Of a DNA stretch of 64,000 nt, positions 47,501 through 58,327 are shown in pieces. This stretch comes from Alitta virens. Its lineage: Eukaryota > Annelida > Polychaeta > Phyllodocida > Nereididae. Position 1 is the first letter of the stretch; every line of letters begins with the position of its first letter. The notes under the pieces were generated by a model, which did no database searches, was not told where the DNA came from, and saw nothing but the letters and a program-made list of their open reading frames with translations. Position numbers and translations under genes: made by a program. Location: contig OW028586.1 of assembly GCA_932294295.1 (NCBI GenBank), positions 10,073,790 to 10,137,789 on the forward strand, read 5' to 3'.

Positions 47501-50306
47501 AGAAATGGACCACAATGACTTTTATCAGAATCTGTCACCAGGCATGAAATCATGAGCAAATGTACTTTTACATTACATTAGGTGGTCAAGCTGTCCTTGT
47601 AGTGCCAGCTGTTGATCAACAGGGATATTCTACTGGATGCACGGAAAAAGCCAGGACTCCAGTTACCAAGACTATGTCAGATGCATGGCAAAGTATGGTA
47701 GATAATGGCATCATTACAGGGGTAAGAGCAAATATTATTAAAAATACTAATATAATATAAAGTAAAATATCTTACTAATATGCGGTTATTGATACCTTAC
47801 ATTTCTGACCATTCATTTTTAGGAACCAAAATGTACTTTTACATGACATTATGATTTCTTTGGACATTTTGTGATATTGCATGAATGTCAACATCACTGG
47901 TCGCCTGATCATTTTCTCATATTTTATTTTATATTTTTTGCTTGGAAACATAACGCAGGAAGAATATGTCAACACCACTTTTGACTACTATAGCAGAAAA
48001 TCTGAGGAGTTTACACTTCCATTTGAAGATAAAAATTCCCCAGTTTGGAAATCTGGATTACGACTGCTGTCCTTGGAAATCAAGACTATACAATACCGTG
48101 CACAAAGGGAATTTAACAACAAAGAGAGAGGTAACTTTATCCAATGCCAGTCAGAGTTATCTACCAATTCTATTGCTTCCTTATTGAAAAACCAACTCTT
48201 CCCATAGGCTCAATAAAATACTGCTTTCAGTTACAATTGCATAAAACGTAGCTATCCCACACCTAGCACAGTGAATAGTTATATAAGCTTTATTCATGAT
48301 GACGTCCCGGAATCCCCATACTGCATTGAAGGAGGTTTTGTGGTGTGCGTGCCGCCATTGCAGGCAGCATGCAGGCAGACGATGACACGAGCATGGCACA
48401 GCTTCATAACACCCTCACATAGCTGTCATTTTCCCGTCAGCAAAGATCGCCATGCATGGGAGGTGGCACAGGGACCGTTGCCCCGAATGGCCGTAATTTG
48501 TGTGGTTATTCATCTCCTTTCTTATTGGTTGAAACAGAAACTTATTGCACAATAAATGAAAGCCTTAGAAAGCACTAAAAATATGTAGAAAATGGCGTCA
48601 TTGTGTCATTGTTTAAACTTGCCTTTTATTGGCTTAAACACTGATATTATCCATCAGAGGACAGCACTTGCCAGTACATCCATTGGCCCAGCAATGACTA
48701 TTGCCAGCTGTTATTATAGATAACGACAGTTGCAATTCTCAGAAATAAGACCATTCAGGGCGAAGGTGGCTATGCCAACTCCATGGCGATCTTTCCCGGC
48801 GGGAAAATGTGTAGTTGTATGTCATTCAATTGTTGTGTTCCAAATTTGCTTCACAAATACTAAAGGCTATGAGCTGCTAAGATTTCATTCATTTTCTGAG
48901 AATGTGAAGATCTGGAGAGGTTAGTTGTTGAAGAATACAACAATAAAGTGGTGGACTGCTTCAGCAGTGGGTGCAGGTATGGAGAGCACAACTATGCAAA
49001 ATGTCCAAGATCCTTGAAGTGTGTTCCACTGAGCTCATCCTCAGTCAAAAGATGAGTGTCCAAGACATCACAGTTTGGGCTTCAAGTATGACATTATTCA
49101 TTTTAAAGGAAAAATTGTGTATAATTTTTTTACAGGGAATGTCATTATTGACAAAACAAAATTGCTGAACTGATCAAGACTGCTGTGTTTAAATAAATGT
49201 AACAACAATGTACAAGGGAAGCCTGGACTTTTTTTCTAATGTTGATTATATGATGCCATTGCAGGCAGCATGCAGGTTATGACATGAGCTTGGCACAGCT
49301 TCATTACACCCTCACCTAGCTGAATGCTAAACAGTTGTTGTGTTCCTAATTTGTTTCACAAATACTAAAGTGCTTTGTGCCAGCGGGCTTTCCCAAAATT
49401 AGGGATTTCATCATGAATTACACCAATAACTGTACTGGATGTTACGTCATGAGATGGAATATCATTCACTCACTCAAACGCAATCATATTATAGTGCTTA
49501 GCAGAAAGGTGGTTGCATTGACAAACAATGTTGAATTTTCAGTCTGTCAAAGTGCCTGTGCGTCACATTGGTTGTTTCAGCTGTAAAAGACCATTAAATA
49601 ACTTCCACCAAACCTAATTGTTTGTATAACATTTTGGGATGGTCTCTCAGTCGGTTAAAACAATTGGCTTGTTGAGCAAATTCATTCGCTTCTGATTTAT
49701 TTCTTTGAAGAAAAACAAAAGCAATGATCTACATTACATGAGGGCTTTAGAAGAAGTTAATTGGCTGAATAACCACTATGATGCCAGGCACACTTAAATA
49801 GTTCAGCCTTGGATTCCTCTCCCCAATAAAAGAATCAGGCATTATTTTGAGTAGAGGAAGACTATTGTTTACCTGTGGAGTTATAACTTACAACAAACTC
49901 CAATATATAATATCAACAATGTAAAATCTATGGAAAGAAATAATTATGAGGATCACCAAACAAAACCCAGTCTCCCAACAAACAATGTTTAGGATACTAT
50001 TGGTTACTATATTTGTCATTGCCTGCCTGCATCTAAGACTTCTCATCACAATAAGATATTTATTTTTGTATAATCTCAGGTGAGCAGGGACCAGCTGATG
50101 AATATGCTGCCAAATTTGTGAATGCCATCAGGGTCTGGAGCAACCACACAATGTTTTCTGGTCTGTCGGAACTGAGGCCTGAGGAAGAAAGGTGGCAGAT
50201 CGTTGATGAATTTTTTAAACAAATTGAGAAGATAGTTGCTGGCAACCCTAAGGATCACAATTTTAGCTGTGTTGTTGCTTATTTACACATTGAAAAGGTG
50301 GCCTAA
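44589..50306 (+). CDS. SABATH-type methyltransferase, copy U3 (most divergent intact copy)
   Basis: Exons: 44589-44700, 45165-45260, 45694-45789, 46396-46543, 46827-46957, 47582-47721, 47959-48130, 50080-50306. All junctions are GT-AG, phases are continuous, and 373 codons are predicted. It differs from U1 and U2 by several replacements: 'IPYGKEG' for 'MPYSKEG' near the N-terminus, Cys in 'SADGGCSMNS' beside the SAM-binding loop, 'TFDYYSRKS' for 'TIDTYSRKS', 'IQYRAQREFNN' for 'IQCPAQRELNN', and 'VDEFFKQ' for 'IDECFKQ'. The HWLSK motif with the presumed carboxylate-binding Trp is kept. At several sites (for example Q in exon 6, F in 'NTTFD') it matches the decayed copy 0, so it retains more ancestral states. 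Intron 7 is about 380 bp shorter than in U1 and U2. The substrate cannot be read from sequence. Confidence 0.88.
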
Positions 50307-50367
50307 TATATATTAACGGCTTACTGATTGTTGGCTTCAGTATGTAAATGAGGACACAAGTAATCTG

Positions 50368-50373
50368 AATAAA
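50368..50373 (+). promoter_or_regulatory. Candidate poly(A) signal AATAAA, U3 gene
   Basis: Same position relative to the stop codon as in U1 and U2. Confidence 0.55.
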
Positions 50374-50512
50374 TAAATGAAAAACAAACATGTGTAAGAA
50401 ATCATATATTTCAACATAATCAACTAATGCCAGTTAACCTAATTAGACACATAACATCATATATGAACCTTAGTCTTGCAATATTATAATTGGCAAGTAT
50501 TGAGAGTTGAGT

Positions 50513-51076
50513 ATATTGATTATATAATGCAATTATGTTTGATAAAATGATTACATATGTATTCTACCAAATATATATATCTGAGCAAATATGTAGAGGA
50601 ACTTACAACAACATGAACACTCTGTACCCCAAAGCCAATGAATGCTGATCACAAGTCATGTGACATGAGGAGGATTAACCTGCAGTAAATGTATATTAAT
50701 AGTGACTAATGCAATTGTATAATAATCTTATGAATTGGACTATTGCTAAATGATACCATGATAAAATAACACATACCTTGACAATAATGAGTTGACATGA
50801 ATTGTTGCCTTGACAATGGTAATTTGACATGAATTGTTGCCTTGACAATGACACTTGAATGAATGAATGATTTGAAATTGCTATTACTTACAATTCCACA
50901 GGAAATGATTAATATTCATAAATTGGCCAATTACAACAAACTAGATATAGGGCTGGACACTTTATTGTTGAAATAAGTGAATACAAATAGGTAGGTCAAT
51001 AAATGAGAAGTTTATACAATAATACATTTAAGAGCAATCATATACATACATAACATTCTGGGCATAGAATGCAACA
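50513..51076 (-). mobile_element. Probable 3' LTR of a BEL/Pao-like element
   Basis: On the minus strand, sequence starting TGTTGCATTC at 51,076 follows directly after a polypurine tract (51,077-51,088 read as 'aaaggggggaa'), the arrangement at the start of a 3' LTR. An AATAAA on the same strand lies near 50,961-50,966. The far end of the LTR cannot be fixed because no second LTR is present; the lower coordinate is only the edge of U3. Short 'ccttgacaat' repeats occur at 50,775-50,850. Confidence 0.5.
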
Positions 51077-52205
51077 TTCCCCCCTTTGGATTGACCCAAT
51101 CAAATTTACAACAATACCTTGTTTATCACATGGCAAAAATCAGTTACTAAAGTTGACTATATACATACACAAGAACATTAAAATTTGTGTAAGATCATGA
51201 CTCCAATGTCTAGGAGCTAACTTAGTTACATCAAATAAGTATCATTGCACCCTTGTTTTAGACATTCACTTTAAAACAGATTTGCTAACCACAACATCCA
51301 CATTTTGTTGGAATTATCAACCAGACTCTTTGCATCAAAATTTACATCAAAGCAAAATATGCGAATCAGATTATGCCAGTTAATTTAAACACATGAATCA
51401 GGGCTACATTGTTCGATTTTCTGCAAATGCTGCTGTGATGGTACATAAGACAACAAATTAGTATCATTTGTAAACTGAACATCACCCTGTATGATCAAGC
51501 TTGTACTATCAATAATCAAGACCATTTCATTGACACTTTCGACATTATGAGTCACCGCGACATCGCCACTCAGTGCAAGAGGTAACTGATGAGCATCTAC
51601 AATGTCATGCAAATTTTATACACTTCTTTCATCTCGAGACAATGAATCATTACAGTTATTCACATCAACATGAGACTCAATTGAGCTTATTAAATGTGAA
51701 AGAACATTCAAATTAGCTGAACTACTCACTCTATCTGGACCATTAACTGACAACCCAAACATTGTCTTGCATGCAAATGGTTCACCCTTTTCACCTCTTT
51801 TAACATCAATAGGAATCAGAGCCTCAGAATTATCCTGCCCTATCAACAATTGAATATCTTGAACACCATCTACAAATTGCAAACCCTTGAAATGGGTATA
51901 AGACTTAACATCTGGACAAGAGGTTCTGATTGGAATTTCATTGACCAGATATACATTGGACATTTGCAAACTTTCAGTACAATCTAATAATGTTAAATTC
52001 AAATCCACAGTTTCAGAAAATACATTCTCAGACCTGCTTAAAGTACTCATGTATATGTAACTGTTGAACCTCTCACATCAAATACATCAAACAAAATCTT
52101 AGAACAGAAACTATGACTGGATGCAGTGTCCAACAATGCACAAACATCATGCTTTCCATTTACTTTAACAGCCACAGTTGGCATGCATACCTTTGAATCA
52201 ACATA
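51077..52205 (-). mobile_element. BEL/Pao-like retrotransposon protease region, truncated
   Basis: Minus-strand frames give an aspartic-protease-like segment 'KHDVCALLDTASSHSFCSK' (about 52,165-52,105; the active-site triad reads DTA). After a frame change near 52,055, an open stretch to 51,616 contains 'VQDIQLLIGQDNSEALIP' and 'GEPFACKTMFGLSVNGP', typical of the Pao peptidase A17 region. A further open stretch covers 51,612-51,385. The polypurine tract follows almost at once, so reverse transcriptase, RNase H and integrase are missing. This is a dead, internally deleted copy. Confidence 0.75.
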
Positions 52206-53670
52206 TATATATAAAAGGCTTACTGATATTTAACATCAATGGCATAAACTTCCATGAGAGTAGTTTAAATGTTTCTCAATTTGCACTTTTTGATAGATAT
52301 GTACTCAAGTGCAGTTTGCCAGCAATAAAATGACTGGACTACATCATTGTGCCTATGCATTTTGATTTAATCATAAATACAGTGGAGGTAAAACGGTTTT
52401 GCAAATCAGATCCACATCCTCCCAGTTAAACAGTTTTTATATGACAAAAGAGAAACTTCTTTGAAAATCATTCACTCAAGGTTAAAAATATTAACACTAC
52501 ACTAGAACAACCTGAAAATCCCATAAACGTATCCAGTGCTCTGGCAAAATAGTTCATATAATATATAGATAGAGGCCAAATCTTGCTCATGTAATGGGTG
52601 TGTAGAATTTATTTCCACCATTGTCCAACAATAGCCTTTTGTGTGATACTCACACATTTGTACAGCATTTTTCTCATGTACCATTGGAGAGTTTGTTTCA
52701 ATAAAGAAAATAATAGTTCAAAGCACCACAAACGAGTGATATATTTACTACGTTTGTACCCACATTTTGTACAGCAATGTTTAATTTAACCTATTAATTT
52801 TCCAAAATTATAACTATTCATAACAGGGACAAGGCCTGAATAACAATAATGATGTCGCACATGTATATGTGTAAATAATACTAAAGGAGATACAAAATGA
52901 TGAGACGTATTCCAGGTTTACTTTGGAGTAACTTAATCACCACACTGCCCATATTTTTGGCCTACGTATCCAACTAACTTCCTCCTTTCAATCAAACCTG
53001 TGATATAGTAGTTTGAGACAGAGTCTATGGTATCTTAAGTATTGTGCTATCGAAATATTTTTACTGAACGATGTTCCAACATCTAAACGACATAATTTAT
53101 AGAGCATAGATAAGATAGTACTGGCAGAATATAGAGGGGATGGGGGGTTACTGCTTCCTATTATGGCATTCAACAAGCAGATTAAAATGCAATTGGCTGA
53201 ATACTGATATGGTTCATGTGGAAAGTTAAACAAGTTTGACAATGCTTTGCATATTTTCAGACCTTGCACCCGTTAATTAATAAGATATTTGTGTATACCA
53301 ACAGGCATCCCCAATGTTAAAAAGTTTGATGCGTTAGCTGTCATATCTTTTTGAGTGTGTAGTCCCCAAGTAACTCTACTTCATTTTGTTCTTGTTTTTT
53401 TTTTCAGATTTATTCTTCCTCTTTAATATTTTTGCATTGTATGTTGCACTTGGGCTTAGATTAACTAAAAGTACATCAGAGGTGCCTTTAAAATCACGTT
53501 TCAATTTGCTTAATTGAAGACGTCTATTATGTATTCAAGGTATGTACCACAGATTACCAGTAACATAACTATGAGTTAAAAAGCTTCTTTACAATTTGTG
53601 AGTCAAACTTTTTCATGTGTCTAAATTTTACTTTTTTTTGTTTTGTCAAATGCGTTTGCACGGTTTTCAG
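52206..53670. other. Intergenic sequence, no feature seen
   Basis: AT-rich with no exon or transposon motif I can support. The 5' exon(s) of the following membrane-protein gene should lie here but cannot be picked out by eye. Confidence 0.4.
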
Positions 53671-55886
53671 AGGGAAATATGGCAGCTTGATAGCCTGTTG
53701 GGTGATATCAATCCTTTTGTTAATTGCAACTATCCTTATGAACATATTCGCCAGAGGAGTAGCACCAGAAATTGGTATGTATGTGTTTTTGATTTCAACA
53801 ATTTTCTATTAGGCTAACTATGTATGTGTAAGTTGGATAAGTGCAGATCTCTTCGTTTGAAGATTAGTGTAGGTTTTCCTTCTGCATTCACTTTACTGAC
53901 TGACTTACTTTAAACTTTAATGGTGGAATTGAAACCCTACCGTTGAAAATATACACTGAAATTTGAGGAAGTACATAATGTATAATTGAAGTTATGCATA
54001 TGGCATATATGCAATGAAATCGATGAAATTTGTTGATAATTATACAGTCTATAATTAATTAGAGTCTTTTTTATTCTGCCTGTTTGGCAGTTGGGTCAAG
54101 GGAACGAATAGGGTCTGTTGTTTCTTAAGGTTTGTTCCAAGTCTTGTCTTGTGGGAGAAGGCGGCAGAGGCAATGGCTGGGTTCAAGTATCTTGTTGAAG
54201 AGCCATCAGCAAGAATTTTCCCTTACCTGTACAACTTTCTTTTTATTTTTATTTTTACCCTGTACAACTTTCTGTTACCCTGTTACCTTTCTTTTACCCT
54301 GTTTTGTCCAATCCAATGATAAATGTAGGATGCTATTTCAACATATTGCATTGTGAATGGACAGCGAATTCACTAAGGAATTCTTTTTAGGCGTACCAAC
54401 AATATACACCAATGGACTTTAAAAACACATAACTGCGGGTTTGTACAACATGTTTTACCTATGCGTTTTTAAAGTCCATTGGTGTATATCCAATACACAA
54501 CTGTTCACATTTGTACATTGGGCAGTGTATTTTTCATTGCGTAGTCTTATGTGGAAGTTTGCTTGTTGACTCATTCTTAAAAGAATACTGAGTGGTAGAA
54601 TATTCAACATTTAGTTAATTTACTTGTCAATCTAAGTTATAGGTTTTGTTGGCCTATTTCTCTGTTTTTAGTTTTTTCTTGCCCGTATACTTCAATCTTT
54701 TTGTTTTCATATTAGAATAAACATATAAACTTTTATGGAGATGACTTTTGATGCAGATCCTACAATAAAAGTGTTACCCTTTAACAGCTCGCTGCCCAAA
54801 TTTTACTGAAAAAAATGCCAAAAAGTAAATGACCCAATATTTACCAGTTCTCCAAATTTTTTGCAACGAAGCTACAGGAAATATTTAGAAATTCATCATT
54901 TAATGAATGTTGTTTTCTCTTTAGGCCTTTTCAACAAAACAATTGACAAGATTTTGGACACAGCAGATATTGACATGGTACCAGCATCATGGGTGCAGTG
55001 GTATTGGGTTGTTATAGCAACATGGCAATATGCTTGGATGCTTTACTTTGGTGCCAATATTTGCAGAAACGGCATAAATGATGGTAATATTTATTTTTGG
55101 AAATAAATGAATGCTGAATGGAAATTTACAGTTGCATTCTGAGATTCAGATATTTGGATGGCAGACAGTATATAACATCAACTTGTCTATGTTATTATTG
55201 CAGAACCATTGATCATCTCACCAACCCTGATTCCTGTTTCTGTGTTGGTGCTATTCATTCTAACAAATGCCTTAAATATCACTGGACTGTTTCTGTGGGA
55301 CCATGATCTTCACATCGGTGGTCTGGTCTGCATGAGCTTTATGATGCTATTTTTGTGGATAGCATTTGTTTTAACCTGTTCAAATATCAGCAGAAAGTTA
55401 CTTATTTTAGAAGAAAATAAGCTTGCTATGGAGAAGTGGTACATTCGCATCTTCTTGCAAAATGGTCTCGCGATGTATGCTACATACTGCACCACAGCCT
55501 TCTTCATCCAGCTGAATACTGTTGTTAGACGGGAAGATCGTGCAGTGTCTCCTAGGGATTCTACGACAATATTTTTCTCGATTCTTATCTTCTTTTTAAT
55601 TCTGTACTTCATCTCAGATGTCACGTTTCTCAATCGCTGGCTGCGCTACATATTTTCACCATATATAACTGTTCTCTTTGTCCTTGCAAGCATTATTGAC
55701 AGAAACTGGGGAGCAAGATGGCTAAGGAACTACAGAAATCCAGCATTCATTGCTTCAGCTTTGGGTGTGATGATCATCTTTACGGTGACAAAATTTCTCC
55801 TCACCATCGGAAGGCGCAAAATTTCTACAATGAAAATGAAAAATTATTCGGACACTGAAGTCCTTGTGGAGAACCCTGATCCCTAA
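53671..55886 (+). CDS. Multi-pass membrane protein, family not recognised, paralog 1 (5' end missing)
   Basis: Three exons are supported: 53671-53774, 54925-55083 and 55204-55886 (stop), with GT-AG ends and consistent phases (entry phase 2, then 1 and 1). They encode about 315 residues. Exon A gives one hydrophobic helix ('ACWVISILLLIATILMNIFA'). Exon B gives a Trp-rich helix ('WVQWYWVVIATWQYAWMLYF') ending 'CRNGIND'. Exon C gives about five or six more helices, then 'IIDRNWGARWLRNYRNPAF' before the last helix and a polar, basic-then-acidic tail. The likely total is about eight membrane spans. The order Pro-Ala-x-Trp, Trp-x-Trp, Trp-Gln-x-x-Trp loosely recalls Trp-rich TspO/MBR-type proteins, but I would not assign it. 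The start codon lies in an unidentified upstream exon. A paralog follows at 58,328. Confidence 0.8.
54402..54489. repeat. Near-perfect foldback hairpin in intron A of paralog 1
   Basis: Arms 54,402-54,430 and 54,461-54,489 are complementary at 28 of 29 positions ('atatacaccaatggacttta' and its reverse complement) around a 30-base loop. Confidence 0.9.
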
Positions 55887-57270
55887 TGGTTGTCCAAATA
55901 ATGATTGCCTTATGATCAAGTCTTACAAAAATGTAGGATATGTAAAAAAAACATTTTGCATCAACTCAGTGTTGACCAAGATAAAGAAAAGATAAATATT
56001 GATCATGAACGATTCCCAAGCAAATATATGTCAAATGTGTACAATAACAGGAATTTGGGGTGTTTCACCAGAGTCTACACAGGCTGTAATTGTGCGCCCC
56101 TCCACAAGAAACATTCTATATAGACTTATACATCATAAATAAAGGAAAAAGGTGTAAATATCAATCAAATTAGCATATTAGAAGTTCTATATGCACATGT
56201 TATACAGAGCAAAGAAAAAAAATCTTGCTGTATTCAGTATGAACATATCCTAATAATAGTTAACATTTGTGAAACATTTGTGTATGATTTATAACACAAA
56301 ACATTTTAGATACATTACAAAAGAAACATATAAAAATACATAAGATGAGATAAGGTGAGATGAAGCAGATTTAGACCCGAACATTTTGATGCTGGCTCAG
56401 TAACAGGACTATTCGATTCTCTATTGATCCCTTTTGACATGCTATCATTATATATCAACATATTGCTTTGACATAAACTTCAACTATAAAAAAAGTTTCA
56501 GTGTTTTATCTGAGATTATGCTTCTTATTTCAGCGATATGAAATTGCAATGTAAATAACTCTGCCCTGCCTTTGTTGTGAAAAAGAAACTAACTTTACAT
56601 GACATCAGCAATGTGTGGGCAGAAAATTACCGGACATCCAGGTGTTGTTCTTGTTAAAATATATAACAGTATAAAATTATGTAATTTTATACTGTAATAT
56701 ATTTTATTTTTGTAAAGCTAAAGTTGCCCGAGTTACATGAGTTACATGAAGATTAAATCTGTGTGAAGTGACAATTGGTCTGTGATTGATATAAAGGTGT
56801 GACAAATATTACTATTTAGATAGCATGACCCATTTTGATATCTTGAAACAAATCGAATTCTGTGTGCTTATCATCTGTGGAAGATAAGACCAGCCTTAAT
56901 AACACACTAGGTCGGGGGGAGGGACGTCCTCCAATTAGCATCGCTCTGACCAATTTCCCACTAAAATAAAATGACAATTCCGATCCAGCCCATGTTGGAA
57001 GGTTGCTTCATCCTTCCCCTCATTGCCTTGGCACCTGCCTGTCCTGATCAGCCCTATCTGGTGCAAAAATATAGGACGTAAAACCATCTCACCCACTCAC
57101 CACACCCATGAAAATGAAAGGGGAAGTCCAAAGCCAAACACACAAAATTTGATATTGAAATGACAGTGGAGAGACTGACATACGATGTCATAGTTTCAAG
57201 TGTAATTTGCTGTGAATGGGAGCCCTGTGGTTAGAACAAGGTGTTAACACATTTCTAAGTGTATGTTGAT
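55887..57270 (+). other. 3' flank/UTR of paralog 1 and intergenic sequence
   Basis: A candidate poly(A) signal AATAAA lies at 56,138-56,143, about 250 bp after the stop. A small palindrome 'tataacagtataaaattat' with its mirror lies near 56,660-56,700. Nothing else is supported. Confidence 0.5.
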
Positions 57271-58327
57271 TTATGAAAGGTTACCCCCCCCCCCCCCCCA
57301 CCTCCCCCATTGATTTGTCAAAGTCCTACTGTATTGGTCTTTATCAATCTGGTATCAATGACACATGTTTCGAAGTCCACTGGGAATTAAGTCACACCCT
57401 AGCCTTCTCATTCACTCAGGAATTTCATTTGGTAGTAATTGAGGAATCAAGAAGATGGCTCAGTAAGTACTAACCTGTGATTTTACCTGTACTATCTTAT
57501 TCATATATGACGGATCATGTAATGAGAAAATGTAATAATGTAATATTATATATGTTTACAGTAAGCTGAAGTTCATAGAGTTATAGTAATTATTAGATCA
57601 AGCTAGAAGAACATTTGATTTAATTTGCCTCAAGAGCAACACATTTACTTCCCTATTGAGTATGGCATTAGGCCTACTGGACATTGGCCAGGTGAAATGA
57701 CTGGCATGTTGCAAACTGAAACTAAAATAGTAAGAATAATGGACAAATTACCTTAAACCATGATCTCATCATCTTCTCTTATTATTACTACAATTATTAT
57801 AGTCATCCCAAAATTAAGTAGTTTTGTTATTCCAAAATATGTTGTTGAGAGGCAATACAGTGGACTCCCCTTTTTCTAATAACAAAAAAAAATAAATTTC
57901 AAATTTCAAACAGGACCAGAAAAAATTAAATATAAAAAATACAGTTAGAAACAATATTTGGAATATATATCTGAATCTTAATTTGTTAATCAATCAGAAG
58001 CGTGATGCCCTCAATGGCCCCCATGCTATTATCTAAAAATTTCCATGTATCCTTCTAATATCTAACAGGTCACACCCTATATTAGTCATATCAGGGACTG
58101 GATTTCACTATTTAAAAAAAGACTCATTAAAGTGAATAAGGTTTCTCACTCAGACTATAGTTAATATCATTGACAACGCAAATTTGGCTCATTATAATAT
58201 ATCACTAATATTTGACAAGGTATGGCGGGCGGGACTGAACATTGTCTATAGGTTTATGTGCAATACACCAATCACGAGTCCATGTATTCTCAGTTTTTCA
58301 CTGTGCTTTCTTTCATATCTATTTCAG
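57271..58327. other. Intergenic sequence upstream of paralog 2, poly-C tract at its start
   Basis: A run of about 15 C lies at 57,285-57,299. The 5' exon(s) of paralog 2 should lie here or further upstream; none is convincing. Confidence 0.4.

Larger units (their letters stand above)
38806..50512 (+). repeat. Tandem segmental duplication unit U3 (about 11.7 kb)
   Basis: Its left part (to about 42,660) is nearly identical to U2. From about 42,845 on it diverges visibly from both U1 and U2. It also lacks about 382 bp of intron 7: the join at 49,369-49,370 corresponds to loss of about 25,209-25,590 of U1. At its right end 'gagagttgag' continues into unique sequence ('tatattgatta') instead of a new unit, which defines the array end. 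Confidence 0.95.

Noticed and set aside
15021..50512. Assembly artefact as the explanation of the whole triplication
   Set aside because: The units differ by private substitutions, a 280-bp duplication, array lengths and a 382-bp deletion, so they are distinct loci or haplotypes. A haplotype-merging error for one unit cannot be excluded without long reads.
55310..55633. 107-residue minus-strand open frame
   Set aside because: It is antisense to the well-supported exon C of membrane-protein paralog 1.
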